This document shows, one piece after another, positions 1 to 13,425 of a stretch of 64,000 nucleotides of DNA. The position numbers were made by a program, and so were the translations under genes. Numbering within the stretch: position 1 is the first letter of the stretch; each line of letters begins with the position of its first letter. A model generated the notes under the pieces. It saw nothing but the letters and a program-made list of their open reading frames with translations. It ran no database searches and was not told where the DNA came from. Origin of the DNA: Microplitis mediator (lineage: Eukaryota; Arthropoda; Insecta; Hymenoptera; Braconidae); NCBI RefSeq assembly GCF_029852145.1, contig NC_079979.1, positions 1 to 64,000 of the forward strand, written 5' to 3'.

Positions 1-900
1 TCATGCCAAAAAGTAGGTGATTCTCACGGGGTGACTCACAGAAATGTAGTTTTTAGTCAATTTCAGATGGGGGAGACCTACAACTTTACCATTATTTTGA
101 AATATTGGTACTTTGGAATAAAATCGCGAATTCGCTATGGAAATTCGAGTTTTATGTGTTGTCGAGTTTAAGATAATATTCATGCCAAAAAGTAGGTGAT
201 TCTCACGGGGTGACTCACAGAAATGTATTTTTTAGTCAATTTCAGATGGGGGAGACCTACAACTTTACTATTATTTTTGAAATCTTCGTACTTTGGAATA
301 CAATCGCGAAATCACTATGGAAATTCGAGTTTTATGTGTTGTCGAGTTTAAAATAATATTCATGCCACAAAGTAGGTGATTCTCACGGGGTGACTCACAG
401 AAATGTATTTTTTAGTCAATTTCAAATGGGGGAGACCTACAACTTTACCGTTATTTTTGAAATCTTGGTACTTTGGAATAAAATCGCGACGTCACTATGG
501 AAATTCGAGTTTCGTGTGTTGTCGAGTTTAAGATAATATTCATGCCAAAAAGTAGGTGATTCTCACGGGGTGACTCACAGAAATGTATTTTTTAGTCAAT
601 TTCAAATAGGGGAGACCTACAACTTTACTATTATTTTTGAAATCTTGGTACTTTGGAATAAAATCGCGACGTCACTATGGAAATTCGAGTTTGATGTGTT
701 GTCGAGTTTAAGATAATATTCATGCCAAAAAGTAGGTGATTCTCACGGGGTGACTCACAGAAATGTATTTTTTAGTCAATTTCAAATAGGGGAGACCTAC
801 AACTTTACCATTATTTTTGAAATCTTGGTACTTTGGAATAGAATCGCGACGTCACTATGGAAATTCGAGTTTCATGTGTTGTCGAGTTTAAGATAATATT

Positions 901-2340
901 CATGCCAAAAAGTAGGTGATTCTCACGGGGTGACTCACAGAAATGTAGTTTTTAGTCAATTTCAGATGGGAGAGACCTACAACTTTACCATTATTTTTGA
1001 AATCTTGGTACTTTGGAATACAATCGCGAAGTCACTATGGATATTCGAGTTTTATGTGTTGTCGAGTTTAAAATAATATTCATGCCAAAAAGTAGGTGAT
1101 TCTCACGGGGTGAATTACAGAAATGTAGTTTTTAGTTAATTTCAAATGGGGGAGACCTACAACTTTACCATTATTTTTGAAATATTGGTACTTTGGAATA
1201 AAATCGCGAAATCACTCTGGAAATTCGAGTTTCATGTGTTGTCGAGTTTGAAATAATATTCATGCCACAAATTAGGTGATTCTCACGGGGTGACTTACAG
1301 AAATGTATTTTTTAGTCAATTTCAGATGGGGGAGACCTACAACTTTACCGTTATTTTTGAAATCTTGGTACTTTGGAATAAAATCGCGACGTCACTATGG
1401 AAATTCGAGTTTCGTGTGTTGTCGAGTTTAAGATAATATTCATGCCAAAAAGTAGGTGATTCTCACGGGGTGACTCACAGAAATGTAGTTTTTACTCAAT
1501 TTCAGATGGGGGAGACCTACAACTTTACCATTATTTTTGAAATCTTGGTACTTTGGAATAAAATCGCGACGTCACTATGGAAATTCGAGTTTGATGTGTT
1601 GTCGAGTTTAAGATAATATTCATGCCAAAAAGTAGGTGATTCTCACGGGGTGACTCACAGAAATGTAGTTTTTAGTCAATTTCAGATGGGGGAGACCTAC
1701 AACTTTACCATTATTTTTGAAATATTGGTACTTTGCAATAAAATCGCGAAATCACTCAGGAAATTCGAGTTTCATGTGTTGTCGAGTTTAAGATAATATT
1801 CATGCCAAAAAGTAGGTGATTCTCACGGGGTGACTCACAGAAATGTAGTTTTTAGTCAATTTTAGATGGGGGAGACCTACAACTTTACCATTATTTTTGA
1901 AATCTTGGTACTTTGGAATAGAATCGCGACGTCACTATGGAAATTCGAGTTTCATGTGTTGTCGAGTTTAAGATAATATTCATGCCAAAAAGTAGGTGAT
2001 TCTCTCGGGGTGACTCACAGAACTGTAGTTTTTAGTCAATTTCAGATGGGGGAGACCTACAACTTTACCATTATTTTTGAAATATTGGTACTTTGGAATA
2101 AAATCGCGAAATCACTATGGAAATTCGAGTTTTATGTGTTGTCGAGTTTAAGATAATATTCATGCCAAAAAGTAGGTGATTCTCACGGGCTGACTCACAG
2201 AAATGTAGTTTTTAGTCAATTTCAGATGGGGGAGACCTACAACTTTACCATTATTTTTGAAATCTTGGTACTTTGGAATAGAATCGCGACGTCACTATGG
2301 AAATTCGAGTTTCATGTGTTGTCGAGTTTAAGATAATATT
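901..2340. repeat. Higher-order block of satellite A, first copy
   Basis: These eight consecutive 180-bp monomers carry an ordered set of private variants: atggatattcgag, ggtgaattacag, cacaaattaggtg, tttactcaat, ctttgcaata with cactcagg, tctctcggggtg, and cacgggctgac. The same set reappears in the same order from 5041 to 6659. The offset is 4140 bp, or 23 monomers, so whole multi-unit blocks have been duplicated, not only single monomers. Confidence 0.85.
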
Positions 2341-5040
2341 CATGCCAAAAAGTAGGTGATTCTCACGGGGTGACTCACAGAAATGTATTTTTTAGTCAAT
2401 TTCAAATAGAGGAGACCTACAACTTTACTATTATTTTTGAAATCTTCGTACTTTGGAATACAATCGCGAAATCACTATGGAAATTCGAGTTTTATGTGTT
2501 GTCGAGTTTAAGATAATATTCATGCCAAAAAGTAGGTGATTCTCACGGGGTGACTCACAGAAATGTAGTTTTTAGTCAATTTCAGATGGGGGAGACCTAC
2601 AACTTTACCATTATTTTTGAAATCTTGGTACTTTGGAATAGAATCGCGACGTCACTATGGAAATTCGAGTTTCATGTGTTGTCGAGTTTAAGATAATATT
2701 CATGCCAAAAAGTAGGTGATTCTCACGGGGTGACTTACAGAAATGTAGTTTTTAGTTAATTTCAAATGGGGGAGACCTACAACTTTACCATTATTTTTGA
2801 AATATTGGTACTTTGGAATAAAATAGCGAAATCGCTATGGAAATTCGAGTTTTATGAGTTGTCGAGTTTAAGATAATATTCGTGCCAAAAAGTAGGTGAT
2901 TCTCACGGGGTGACTTACAGAAATGTAGTTTTTAGTTAATTTCAAATGGGGGAGACCTACAACTTTACCATTATTTTTGAAATATTGGTACTTTGGAATA
3001 AAATCGCGAATTCGCTATGGAAATTCGAGTTTTATGTGTTGTCGAGTTTGAAATAATATTCATGCCACAAAGTAGGTGATTCTCACGGGGTGACTCACAG
3101 AAATGTAGTTTTTAGTTAATTTCAAATGGGGGAGACCTACAACTTTACTATTATTTTCGAAATCTTGGTACTTTGGAATAAAATCGCGAAATCACTATGG
3201 AAATTCGAGTTTTATGAGTTGTCGAGTTTGAAATAATATTCATGCCACAAAGTAGGTGATTCTCACGGGGTGACTCACAGAAATGTAGTTTTTAGTTAAT
3301 TTCAAATGGGGGAGACCTACAACTTTACTATTATTTTCGAAATCTTGGTACTTTGGAATAAAATCGCGAAATCACTCTGGAAATTCGAGTTTCATGTGTT
3401 GTCGAGTTTAAGATAATATTCATGCCAAAAAGTAGGTGATTCTCACGGGGTGACTCACAGAAATGTAGTTTTTAGTCAATTTCAGATGGGGGAGACCTAC
3501 AACTTTACTATTATTTTCGAAATCTTGGTACTTTGGAATAAAATCGCGAAATCACTATGGAAATTCGAGTTTTATGAGTTGTCGAGTTTAAGATAATATT
3601 CATGCCAAAAAGTAGGTGATTCTCACGGGGTGAATCACAGAAATGTAGTTTTTAGTCAATTTCAGATGGGGGAGACCTACAACTTTACCATTATTTTTGA
3701 AATCTTGGTACTTTGGAATAGAATCGCGACGTCACTATGGAAATTCGAGTTTCATGTGTTGTCGAGTTTAAGATAATATTCATGCCAAAAAGTAGGTGAT
3801 TCTCACGGGGTGACTCACAGAAATGTAGTTTTTAGTCAATTTCAGATGGGGGAGACCTACAACTTTACCATTATTTTTGAAATATTGGTACTTTGGAATA
3901 AAATCGCGAATTCGCTATGGAAATTCGAGTTTTATGTGTTGTCGAGTTTAAGATAATATTCATGCCAAAAAGTAGGTGATTCTCACGGGGTGACTCACAG
4001 AAATGTATTTTTTAGTCAATTTCAGATGGGGGAGACCTACAACTTTACTATTATTTTTGAAATCTTCGTACTTTGGAATACAATCGCGAAATCACTATGG
4101 AAATTCGAGTTTTATGTGTTGTCGAGTTTAAAATAATATTCTTGCCAAAAAGTAGGTGATTCTCACGGGGTGACTCACAGAAATGTAGTTTTTAGTTAAT
4201 TTCAAATGGGGGAGACCTACAACTTTACCATTATTTTTGAAATATTGGTACTTTGGAATAAAATCGCGACGTTACTATGAAAATTCGAGTTTGATGTGTT
4301 GTCGAGTTTAAGATAATATTCATGCCAAAAAGTAGGTGATTCTCACGGGGTGACTTACAGAAATGTATTTTTTAGTCAATTTCAAATAGGGGAGACCTAC
4401 AACTTTACTATTATTTTTGAAATCTTGGTACTTTGGAATAAAATCGCGACGTCACTATGGAAATTCGAGTTTCATGTGTTGTCGAGTTTAAAATAATATT
4501 CATGCCAAAAAGTAGGTGATTCTCACGGGGTGACTCACAGAAATGTAGTTTTTAGTCAATTTCAGATGGAGGAGACCTACAACTTTACCATTATTTTTGA
4601 AATCTTGGTACTTTGGAATAGAATCGCGACGTCACTATGGAAATTCGAGTTTCATGTGTTGTCGAGTTTAAGATAATATTCATGCCAAAAAGTAGGTGAT
4701 TCTCACGGGGTGACTCACAGAAATGTAGTTTTTAGTTAATTTCAAATGGGGGAGACCTACAACTTTACCATTAATTTCGAAATCTTGGTACTTTGGAATA
4801 AAATCGCGAAATCACTCTGGAAATTCGAGTTTCATGTGTTGTCGAATTTAAAATAATATTCATGCCAAAAAGTAGGTGATTCTCACGGGGTGACTCACAG
4901 AAATGTAGTTTTTAGTCAATTTCAGATGGGGGAGACCTACAACTTTACCGTTATTTTTGAAATCTTGGTACTTTGGAATAAAATCGCGACGTCACTATGG
5001 AAATTCGAGTTTCGTGTGTTGTCGAGTTTAAGATAATATT

Positions 5041-6659
5041 CATGCCAAAAAGTAGGTGATTCTCACGGGGTGACTCACAGAAATGTATTTTTTAGTCAAT
5101 TTCAGATGGGAGAGACCTACAACTTTACCATTATTTTTGAAATCTTGGTACTTTGGAATACAATCGCGAAGTCACTATGGATATTCGAGTTTTATGTGTT
5201 GTCGAGTTTAAAATAATATTCATGCCAAAAAGTAGGTGATTCTCACGGGGTGAATTACAGAAATGTAGTTTTTAGTTAATTTCAAATGGGGGAGACCTAC
5301 AACTTTACCATTATTTTTGAAATATTGGTACTTTGGAATAAAATCGCGAAATCACTCTGGAAATTCGAGTTTCATGTGTTGTCGAGTTTGAAATAATATT
5401 CATGCCACAAATTAGGTGATTCTCACGGGGTGACTTACAGAAATGTATTTTTTAGTCAATTTCAGATGGGGGAGACCTACAACTTTACCGTTATTTTTGA
5501 AATCTTGGTACTTTGGAATAAAATCGCGACGTCACTATGGAAATTCGAGTTTCGTGTGTTGTCGAGTTTAAGATAATATTCATGCCAAAAAGTAGGTGAT
5601 TCTCACGGGGTGACTCACAGAAATGTAGTTTTTACTCAATTTCAGATGGGGGAGACCTACAACTTTACCATTATTTTTGAAATCTTGGTACTTTGGAATA
5701 AAATCGCGACGTCACTATGGAAATTCGAGTTTGATGTGTTGTCGAGTTTAAGATAATATTCATGCCAAAAAGTAGGTGATTCTCACGGGGTGACTCACAG
5801 AAATGTAGTTTTTAGTCAATTTCAGATGGGGGAGACCTACAACTTTACCATTATTTTTGAAATATTGGTACTTTGCAATAAAATCGCGAAATCACTCAGG
5901 AAATTCGAGTTTCATGTGTTGTCGAGTTTAGAGAATATTCATGCCAAAAAGTAGGTGATTCTCACGGGGTGACTCACAGAAATGTAGTTTTTAGTCAATT
6001 TCAGATGGGGGAGACCTACAACTTTACCATTATTTTTGAAATATTGGTACTTTGCAATAAAATCGCGAAATCACTCAGGAAATTCGAGTTTCATGTGTTG
6101 TCGAGTTTAAGATAATATTCATGCCAAAAAGTAGGTGATTCTCACGGGGTGACTCACAGAAATGTAGTTTTTAGTCAATTTTAGATGGGGGAGACCTACA
6201 ACTTTACCATTATTTTTGAAATCTTGGTACTTTGGAATAGAATCGCGACGTCACTATGGAAATTCGAGTTTCATGTGTTGTCGAGTTTAAGATAATATTC
6301 ATGCCAAAAAGTAGGTGATTCTCTCGGGGTGACTCACAGAAATGTAGTTTTTAGTCAATTTCAGATGGGGGAGACCTACAACTTTACCATTATTTTTGAA
6401 ATATTGGTACTTTGGAATAAAATCGCGAAATCACTATGGAAATTCGAGTTTTATGTGTTGTCGAGTTTAAGATAATATTCATGCCAAAAAGTAGGTGATT
6501 CTCACGGGCTGACTCACAGAAATGTAGTTTTTAGTCAATTTCAGATGGGGGAGACCTACAACTTTACCATTATTTTTGAAATCTTGGTACTTTGGAATAG
6601 AATCGCGACGTCACTATGGAAATTCGAGTTTCATGTGTTGTCGAGTTTAAGATAATATT
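5041..6659. repeat. Higher-order block of satellite A, second copy
   Basis: This is the second copy of the variant-defined block seen at 901-2340. It contains one additional monomer: the cactcagg-type unit appears twice in a row (about 5761-5939 and 5940-6119). One of these has a single-base deletion (tttagagaatattc instead of tttaagataatattc) at about 5929-5941. The extra monomer records a later local duplication after the block duplication. Confidence 0.85.
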
Positions 6660-7690
6660 CATGCCAAAAAGTAGGTGATTCTCACGGGGTGACTCACAGA
6701 AATGTAGTTTTTAGTCAATTTCAGATGGGGGAGACCTACAACTTTACCATTATTTTTGAAATATTGGTACTTTGGAATAAAATCGCGAATTCGCTATGGA
6801 AATTCGAGTTTTATGTGTTGTCGAGTTTAAGATAATATTCATGCCAAAAAGTAGGTGATTCTCACGGGGTGACTCACAGAAATGTATTTTTTAGTCAATT
6901 TCAAATGGGGGAGACCTACAACTTTACTATTATTTTTGAAATCTTCGTACTTTGGAATACAATCGCGAAATCACTATGGAAATTCGAGTTTTATGTGTTG
7001 TCGAGTTTAAAATAATATTCATGCCAAAAAGTAGGTGATTCTCACGGGGTGACTCACAGAAATGTATTTTTTAGTCAATTTCAAATAGGGGAGACCTACA
7101 ACTTTACTATTATTTTTGAAATCTTGGTACTTTGAAATAAAATCGCGACGTCACTATGGAAATTCGAGTTTTATGTGTTGTCGAGTTTAAAATAATATTC
7201 ATGCCAAAAAGTAGGTGATTCTCACGGGGTGACTCACAGAAATGTAGTTTTTAGTTAATTTCAAATGGGGGAGACCTACAACTTTACCATTATTTTTGAA
7301 ATCTTGGTACTTTGGAATAGAATCGCGACGTCACTATGGAAATTCGAGTTTCATGTGTTGTCGAGTTTGAAATAATATTCATGCCAAAAAGTAGGTGATT
7401 CTCACGGGGTGACTCACAGAAATGTAGTTTTTACTCAATTTCAGATGGGGGAGACCTACAACTTTACCATTATTTTTGAAATCTTGGTACTTTGGAATAT
7501 AATCGCGACGTCACTATGGAAATTCGAGTTTCATGTGTTGTCGAGTTTAAAATAATATTCATGCCACAAAGTAGGTGATTCTCACGGGGTGACTCACAGA
7601 AATGTATTCTTTAGTTAATTCCAAATGTGGGAGACTTTCAACTTTACTATTATCTCTGAAATCTTTGTTCTTTGGAATAAAATAGCGAAG

Positions 7691-7917
7691 TCTCTATAAA
7701 ATTGGTACCATTATAAAAATTATCAATAACTCTGTCAGTTTTGAATCTCTTTTCAAAATCTATTATTCTACCCTGATTAAAAAAGTGAATTGAAAAGTAT
7801 TGAAAAAGATGAGAAATGAATCTTTTCGAATACTTTCTATACCCCAAGGTATTCATTTTGACATAAAATGAATACTTTTCAATCCCAAAATAATAAAAGA
7901 ATTTCTGAACTTCCGAA
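7691..7917. other. Spacer between satellite A and the 91-bp repeat
   Basis: AT-rich sequence with no recognisable gene. Around 7780-7890 it contains diverged gaattgaaaagtattgaaaaaga and gaatacttt motifs, partly in inverted orientation, resembling the following 91-bp repeat. It may be a decayed flank of that repeat. Confidence 0.6.
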
Positions 7918-8445
7918 GAATTGAAAAAGATTCAAATGAATTGATATTTTTAATCTTTCTGAATCCTTCTCAATACCTAAATAATTTCACATTTCGGGTC
8001 ATGAGTGGGATTGAAAAAGATTGAAATGAATTGAAATTTTTGAATCTTTCCGAATCCTTCTCAATACCTAAATAATCCAAAATTTCGGATCAAGTGTGGG
8101 ATTGAAAAAGATTGAAATGAATTGAAATTTTTGAATCTTTCTGAATCCTTCTCAATACCTAGATAATATCACATTTCGGGTCATGTGTGGAATTGAAAAA
8201 GATTGAAATGAATTGAAATTTTTGAATCTTTCCGAACCCTTCTCAATACTTAAATAATCCGATATTTCGAGCAAGTGTGGGATTGAAAAAGATTAAAATG
8301 AATTGAAATTTTTGAATCTTTCTGAATTCTTCTCAATACCTAAATAATTTCACATTTCGGGTCATGAGTGGGATTGAAAAAGATTGAAATGAATTGAAAA
8401 TTTTGAATCTTTCTGAATCCTTCTCAATACCTGAATTATTTAAAT
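7918..8445. repeat. 91-bp tandem repeat, about 6 copies, each with an internal dyad
   Basis: Units start at about 7919, 8010, 8101, 8192, 8282 and 8373, giving a period of 90-91 bp. Each unit has a left part (attgaaaaagattgaaatg) followed by its imperfect inverse (tttgaatctttctgaatcc, then ttctcaat), so about 19 of 27 positions pair across the centre. A unique tail of about 30 bp (cacatttcgggtcatg and variants) follows. Alternating tails (cacatttcgggtcatgagtg and aatttcggatcaagtgtg types) suggest partial dimer organisation. It shares no obvious sequence with either flanking satellite. Confidence 0.92.
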
Positions 8446-8603
8446 TAGTTTCCATAACTAAAATGAATAAAGTTTTATAGTTTTAAGACGAACAATCAAT
8501 CATCTTTCGAATGAAGAAGGAATTTTCTGAAAATTTATTATTTTAAATAAGTTTTTAAAAATGAGAGCTAAAAAGAGCCAAAAACCACTATGTCTACGGA
8601 ATA
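8446..8603. other. Short unique spacer before the boundary hairpin
   Basis: AT-rich sequence with no gene seen. It separates the 91-bp repeats from the hairpin that abuts the 193-bp satellite. Confidence 0.6.
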
Positions 8604-8687
8604 GATACACGGCAGGCTCGCGCCATGACACTTCACACATATACATGTGTTTGAACGTGTACTTGGCGCGAGACACTACCGTGTCTC
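8604..8687. repeat. Long imperfect hairpin at the left edge of satellite B
   Basis: The outer arms gatacacgg (8604-8612) and ccgtgtctc (8679-8687) pair at 8 of 9 positions. The middle arms ctcgcgcca and tggcgcgag pair perfectly, and the inner arms ending in cacat/atgtg also pair. The whole 84-bp segment can therefore fold into one extended stem with small bulges. It is much more GC-rich than its surroundings and ends three to four bases before the first satellite B sequence. It could be a foldback element end, a small-RNA precursor-like hairpin, or a boundary remnant. No function can be assigned from sequence alone. Confidence 0.85.
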
Positions 8688-11600
8688 CTGATTTTTTTAA
8701 GTTTCGACCCATATAAGGATGGGTGGACATGGGTGGAGATGGGTGGAGATGCCAAAATGTATTTTTTTGAAGAGTAGCCTGTAACTTTTGCCCTGTTGAA
8801 AATAACCCAACACAATATTAACGTTTTTTGTTCCTTATGGTGTCCTGTAGTAGGAAAGACCACAAAAAGTCCTGAGAAAAATTGATTTTTTGAATTTCGA
8901 CCCATATAAGGATGGGTAGACATGGGTGAAGATGGGTGGAGATGCCAAAATGTATTTTTTTGAAGAGTAGCCCGTAACTTTTGCCCTGTTGGAAATAACC
9001 CATCACAATATAAGCGTTTTTTGTTCCATATAGTGTCCTGTAGTAGGAAAGACCACAAAAAGTCCTGAGAAAAATTTATTTTTTGAGTTTCGACCCATAT
9101 AAGGATGGGTGGACATGGGTGGAGATGAGTGGAGATGCCAAAATGTATTTTTTTGAAGAGTAGCCCGTAACTTTTGCCCTGTTGGGAATAGCCCAACACA
9201 ATATTAACGTTTTTTGTTCCTTATGGTGTCCTGTAGTAGGAGAGACCACAAAAAGTCCTGAGAAAAATTTATTTTTCGAGTTTCGACCCATATAAGGATG
9301 GGTGGACATGGGTGGAGATGGGTGGAGATGCCAAAATGTATTTTTTCGAAGAGTAGCCTGTAACTTTTGCCCTGTTGGAAATAACCCAACACAATACAAA
9401 CGTTTTTTGTTCCTTATGGTGTCCTGTAGTAGGAAAGACCACAAAAAGTCCTAAGAAAAATTTATTTTTTGAGTTTCGACCCATATAAGGATGGCTGGAC
9501 ATGGGTGGAGATGGGTGGAGATGCCAAAATGTATTTTTTTGAAGAGTAGCCTGTAACTTTTGCCCTGTTGAAAATAACCCAACACAATATAAACGTTTTT
9601 TGTTCCATATAGTGTCCTGTAGTAGGAAAGACCACAAAAAGTCCTGAGAAAAATTTATTTTTTGAGTTTCGACCCATATAAGGATGGGTGGACATGGGTG
9701 GAGATGCCAAAATGTATTTTTTTGAAGAGTAGCCTGTAACTTTTGCCCTGTTGGAAATAACCCAACACAATACGAACGTTTTTTGTTCCTTATGGTGTCC
9801 TGTAGTAGAAAAGACCACAAAAAGTCCTAAGAAAAATTTATTTTTTGAGTTTCGACCCATATAAGGATGGGTGGACATGGGTGGAGATGGGTGGAGATGC
9901 CAAAATGTATTTTTTTGAAGAGTAGCCTGTAACTTTTGCCCTGTTCGAAATAACCCAACACAATACAAACGTTTTTTGTTCCTTATGGTGTCCTGTAGTA
10001 GGAAAGACCACAAAAAGTCCTGAGAAAAATTTATTTTTTGAGTTTCGACCCATATAAGGATGGCTGGACATGGGTGGAGATGGGTGGAGATGCCAAAATG
10101 TATTTTTTTGAAGAGTAGCCCGTAACTTTTGCCCTGTTGGGAATAACTCATCATAAAAAAAACGTTTTTTGTTCCTTATGGTGTCCTGTAGTAGGAAAGA
10201 CCACAAAAAGTCCTGAGAAAAATTTATTTTTTGAGTTTCGACCCATATAAGGATGGGTGGACATGGGTGGAGATGGGTGGAGATGCCAAAATGTATTTTT
10301 TTGAAGAGTAGCCTGTAACTTTTGCCCTGTTCGAAATAACCCATCACAATATAAACGTTTTTTGTTCCATATAGTGTCCTGTAGTAGGAAAGACCACAAA
10401 AAGTCCTGAGAAAAATTTATTTTTTGAGTTTCGACCCATATAAGGATGGGTGGACATGGGTGGAGATGCCAAAATGTATTTTTTTGAAGAGTAGCCTGTA
10501 ACTTTTGCCCTGTTGGAAATAACCCAACACAATACGAACGTTTTTTGTTCCTTATGGTGTCCTGTAGTAGAAAAGACCACAAAAAGTCCTAAGAAAAATT
10601 TATTTTTTGAGTTTCGACCCATATAAGGATGGGTGGACATGGGTGGAGATGGGTGGAGATGCCAAAATGTATTTTTTTGAAGAGTAGCCCGTAACTTTTG
10701 CCCTGTTGGAAATAACCCATCACAATATAAACGTTTTTTGTTCCATATAGTGTCCTGTAGTAGGAAAGACCACAAAAAGTCCTGAGAAAAATTTATTTTT
10801 TGAGTTTCGACCCATATAAGGATGGGTGGACATGGGTGGAGATGCCAAAATGTATTTTTTTGAAGAGTAGCCTGTAACTTTTGCCCTGTTGGAAATAACC
10901 CAACACAATACGAACGTTTTTTGTTCCTTATGGTGTCCTGTAGTAGAAAAGACCACAAAAAGTCCTAAGAAAAATTTATTTTTTGAGTTTCGACCCATAT
11001 AAGGATGGGTGGACATGGGTGGAGATGGGTGGAGATGCCAAAATGTATTTTTTTGAAGAGTAGCCTGTAACTTTTGCCCTGTTCGAAATAACCCAACACA
11101 ATACAAACGTTTTTTGTTCCTTATGGTGTCCTGTAGTAGGAAAGACCACAAAAAGTCCTGAGAAAAATTTATTTTTTGAGTTTCGACCCATATAAGGATG
11201 GCTGGACATGGGTGGAGATGGGTGGAGATGCCAAAATGTATTTTTTTGAAGAGTAGCCTGTAACTTTTGCCCTGTTCGAAATAACCCAACACAATACAAA
11301 CGTTTTTTGTTCCTTATGGTGTCCTGTAGTAGGAAAGACCACAAAAAGTCCTGAGAAAAATTTATTTTTTGAGTTTCGACCCATATAAGGATGGGTGGAC
11401 ATGGGTGGAGATGGGTGGAGATGCCAAAATGTATTTTTTTGAAGAGTAGCCTGTAACTTTTGCCCTGTTCGAAATAACCCAACACAATACAAACGTTTTT
11501 TGTTCCTTATGGTGTCCTGTAGTAGGAAAGACCACAAAAAGTCCTGAGAAAAATTTATTTTTTGAGTTTCGACCCATATAAGAATGGGTGGACATGGGTG

Positions 11601-13425
11601 GAGATGGGTGGAGATGCCAAAATGTATTTTTTTGAAGAGTAGCCTGTAACTTTTGCCCTGTTCGAAATAACCCAACACAATATTAACGTTTTTTGTTCCT
11701 TATGGTGTCCTGTAGTAGGAAAGACCACAAAAAGTCCTGAGAAAAATTTATTTTTTGAGTTTCGACCCATATAAGGATGGCTGGACATGGGTGGAGATGG
11801 GTGGAGATGCCAAAATGTATTTTTTTGAAGAGTAGCCCGTAACTTTTGCCCTGTTGGGAATAACTCATCATAAAAAAAACGTTTTTTGTTCCTTATGGTG
11901 TCCTGTAGTAGGAAAGACCACAAAGAGTCCTGAGAAAAATTTATTTTTTAAGTTTCGACCCATATAAGGATGGGTGGACATGGGTGGAGATGGGTGGAGA
12001 TGCCAAAATGTATTTTTTTGAAGAGTAGCCTGTAACTTTTGCCCTGTTGGAAATAACCCAACACAATATTAACGTTTTTTGTTCCTTATGGTGTCCTGTA
12101 GTAGGAAAGACCACAAAAAGTCCTGAGAAAAATTTATTTTTTGAGTTTCGACCCATATAAGGATGGCTGGACATGGGTGGAGATGGGTGGAGATGCCAAA
12201 ATGTATTTTTTTGAAGAGTAGCCCGTAACTTTTGCCCTGTTGGAAATAACCCCACACAATATAAACGTTTTTTGTTCCTTATGGTGTCCTGTAGTAGAAA
12301 GACCACAAAAAGTCCTGAGAAAAATTTATTTTTTGAGTTTCGACCCATATAAGGATGGCTGGACATGGGTGGAGATGGGTGGAGATGCCAAAATGTATTT
12401 TTTTGAAGAGTAGCCCGTAACTTTTGCCCTGTTGGAAATAACCCAACACAATACAAACGTTTTTTGTTCCTTATGGTGTCCTGTAGTAGGAAAGACCACA
12501 AAAAGTCCTAAGAAAAATTTATTTTTTGAGTTTCGACCCATATAAGGATGGGTGGACATGGGTGGAGATGGGTGGAGATGCCAAAATGTATTTTTTTAAA
12601 GAGTAGCCTGTAACTTTTGCCCTGTTCGAAATAACCCAACACAATACAAACGTTTTTTGTTCCTTATGGTGTCCTGTAGTAGGAAAGACCACAAAAAGTC
12701 CTGAGAAAAATTTATTTTTCGAGTATCGACCCATATAAGGATGGGTGGACATGGGTGGAGATGGGTGGAGATGCCAAAATGTATTTTTTTGAAGAGTAGC
12801 CCGTAACTTTTGCCCTGTTGGAAATAACCTAACACAATATAAACGTTTTTTGTTCCATATAGTGTCCTGTAGTAGGAAAGACCACAAAAAGTCCTGAGAA
12901 AAATTTATTTTTTGAGTTTCGACCCATATAAGGATGGGTGGACATGGATGGAGATGGGTGGAGATGCCAAAATGTATTTTTTTGAAGAGTAGCTTGTAAC
13001 TTTTGCCCTGTTGGAAATAACCCAACACAATATAAACGTTTTTTGTTCCTTATGGTGTCCTGTAGTAGGAAAGACCACAAAAAGTCCTGAGAAAAATTTA
13101 TTTTCTGAGTTTCGACCCATATAAGGATGGCTGGACATGGGTGGAGATGGGTGGAGATGCCAAAATGTATTTTTTTGAAGAGTAGCCTGTAACTTTTGCC
13201 CTGTTGGAAATAACTCATCATAATAATAACGTTTTTTGTTCCTTATGGTGTCCTGTAGTAGGAAAGACCACAAAAAGTCCTGAGAAAAATTTATTTTTTG
13301 AGTTTCGACCCATATAAGGATGGCTGGACATGGGTGGAGATGGGTGGAGATGCCAAAATGTATTTTTTTGAAGAGTAGCCCGTAACTTTTGCCCTGTTGG
13401 GAATAACTCATCATAATAATAACGT

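Larger units (their letters stand above)
1..7690. repeat. Satellite array A, 180-bp monomer, about 42 copies
   Basis: A 180-bp unit beginning catgccaaaaagtaggtgat recurs head to tail with near-perfect periodicity. Copies differ mainly at a few diagnostic sites: cgacgtcacta versus cgaaatcacta or cgaattcgcta, cttggta versus cttcgta or attggta, and ttagtcaat versus ttagttaat. The first unit lacks one T, and a unit ending near 5939 is one base short. The array runs off the left edge, so its full length is unknown. The last unit (about 7561-7690) is clearly more diverged, as expected at the edge of an array homogenised by unequal exchange. Open frames of about 60 codons on the minus strand simply follow the monomer length and show no protein features. 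A pericentromeric or heterochromatic location is likely but not shown. Confidence 0.97.

Noticed and set aside
1..183. A 60-codon minus-strand frame starting MNIILNSTTH
   Set aside because: It spans just one 180-bp satellite monomer and is created by a one-base deletion in that copy.
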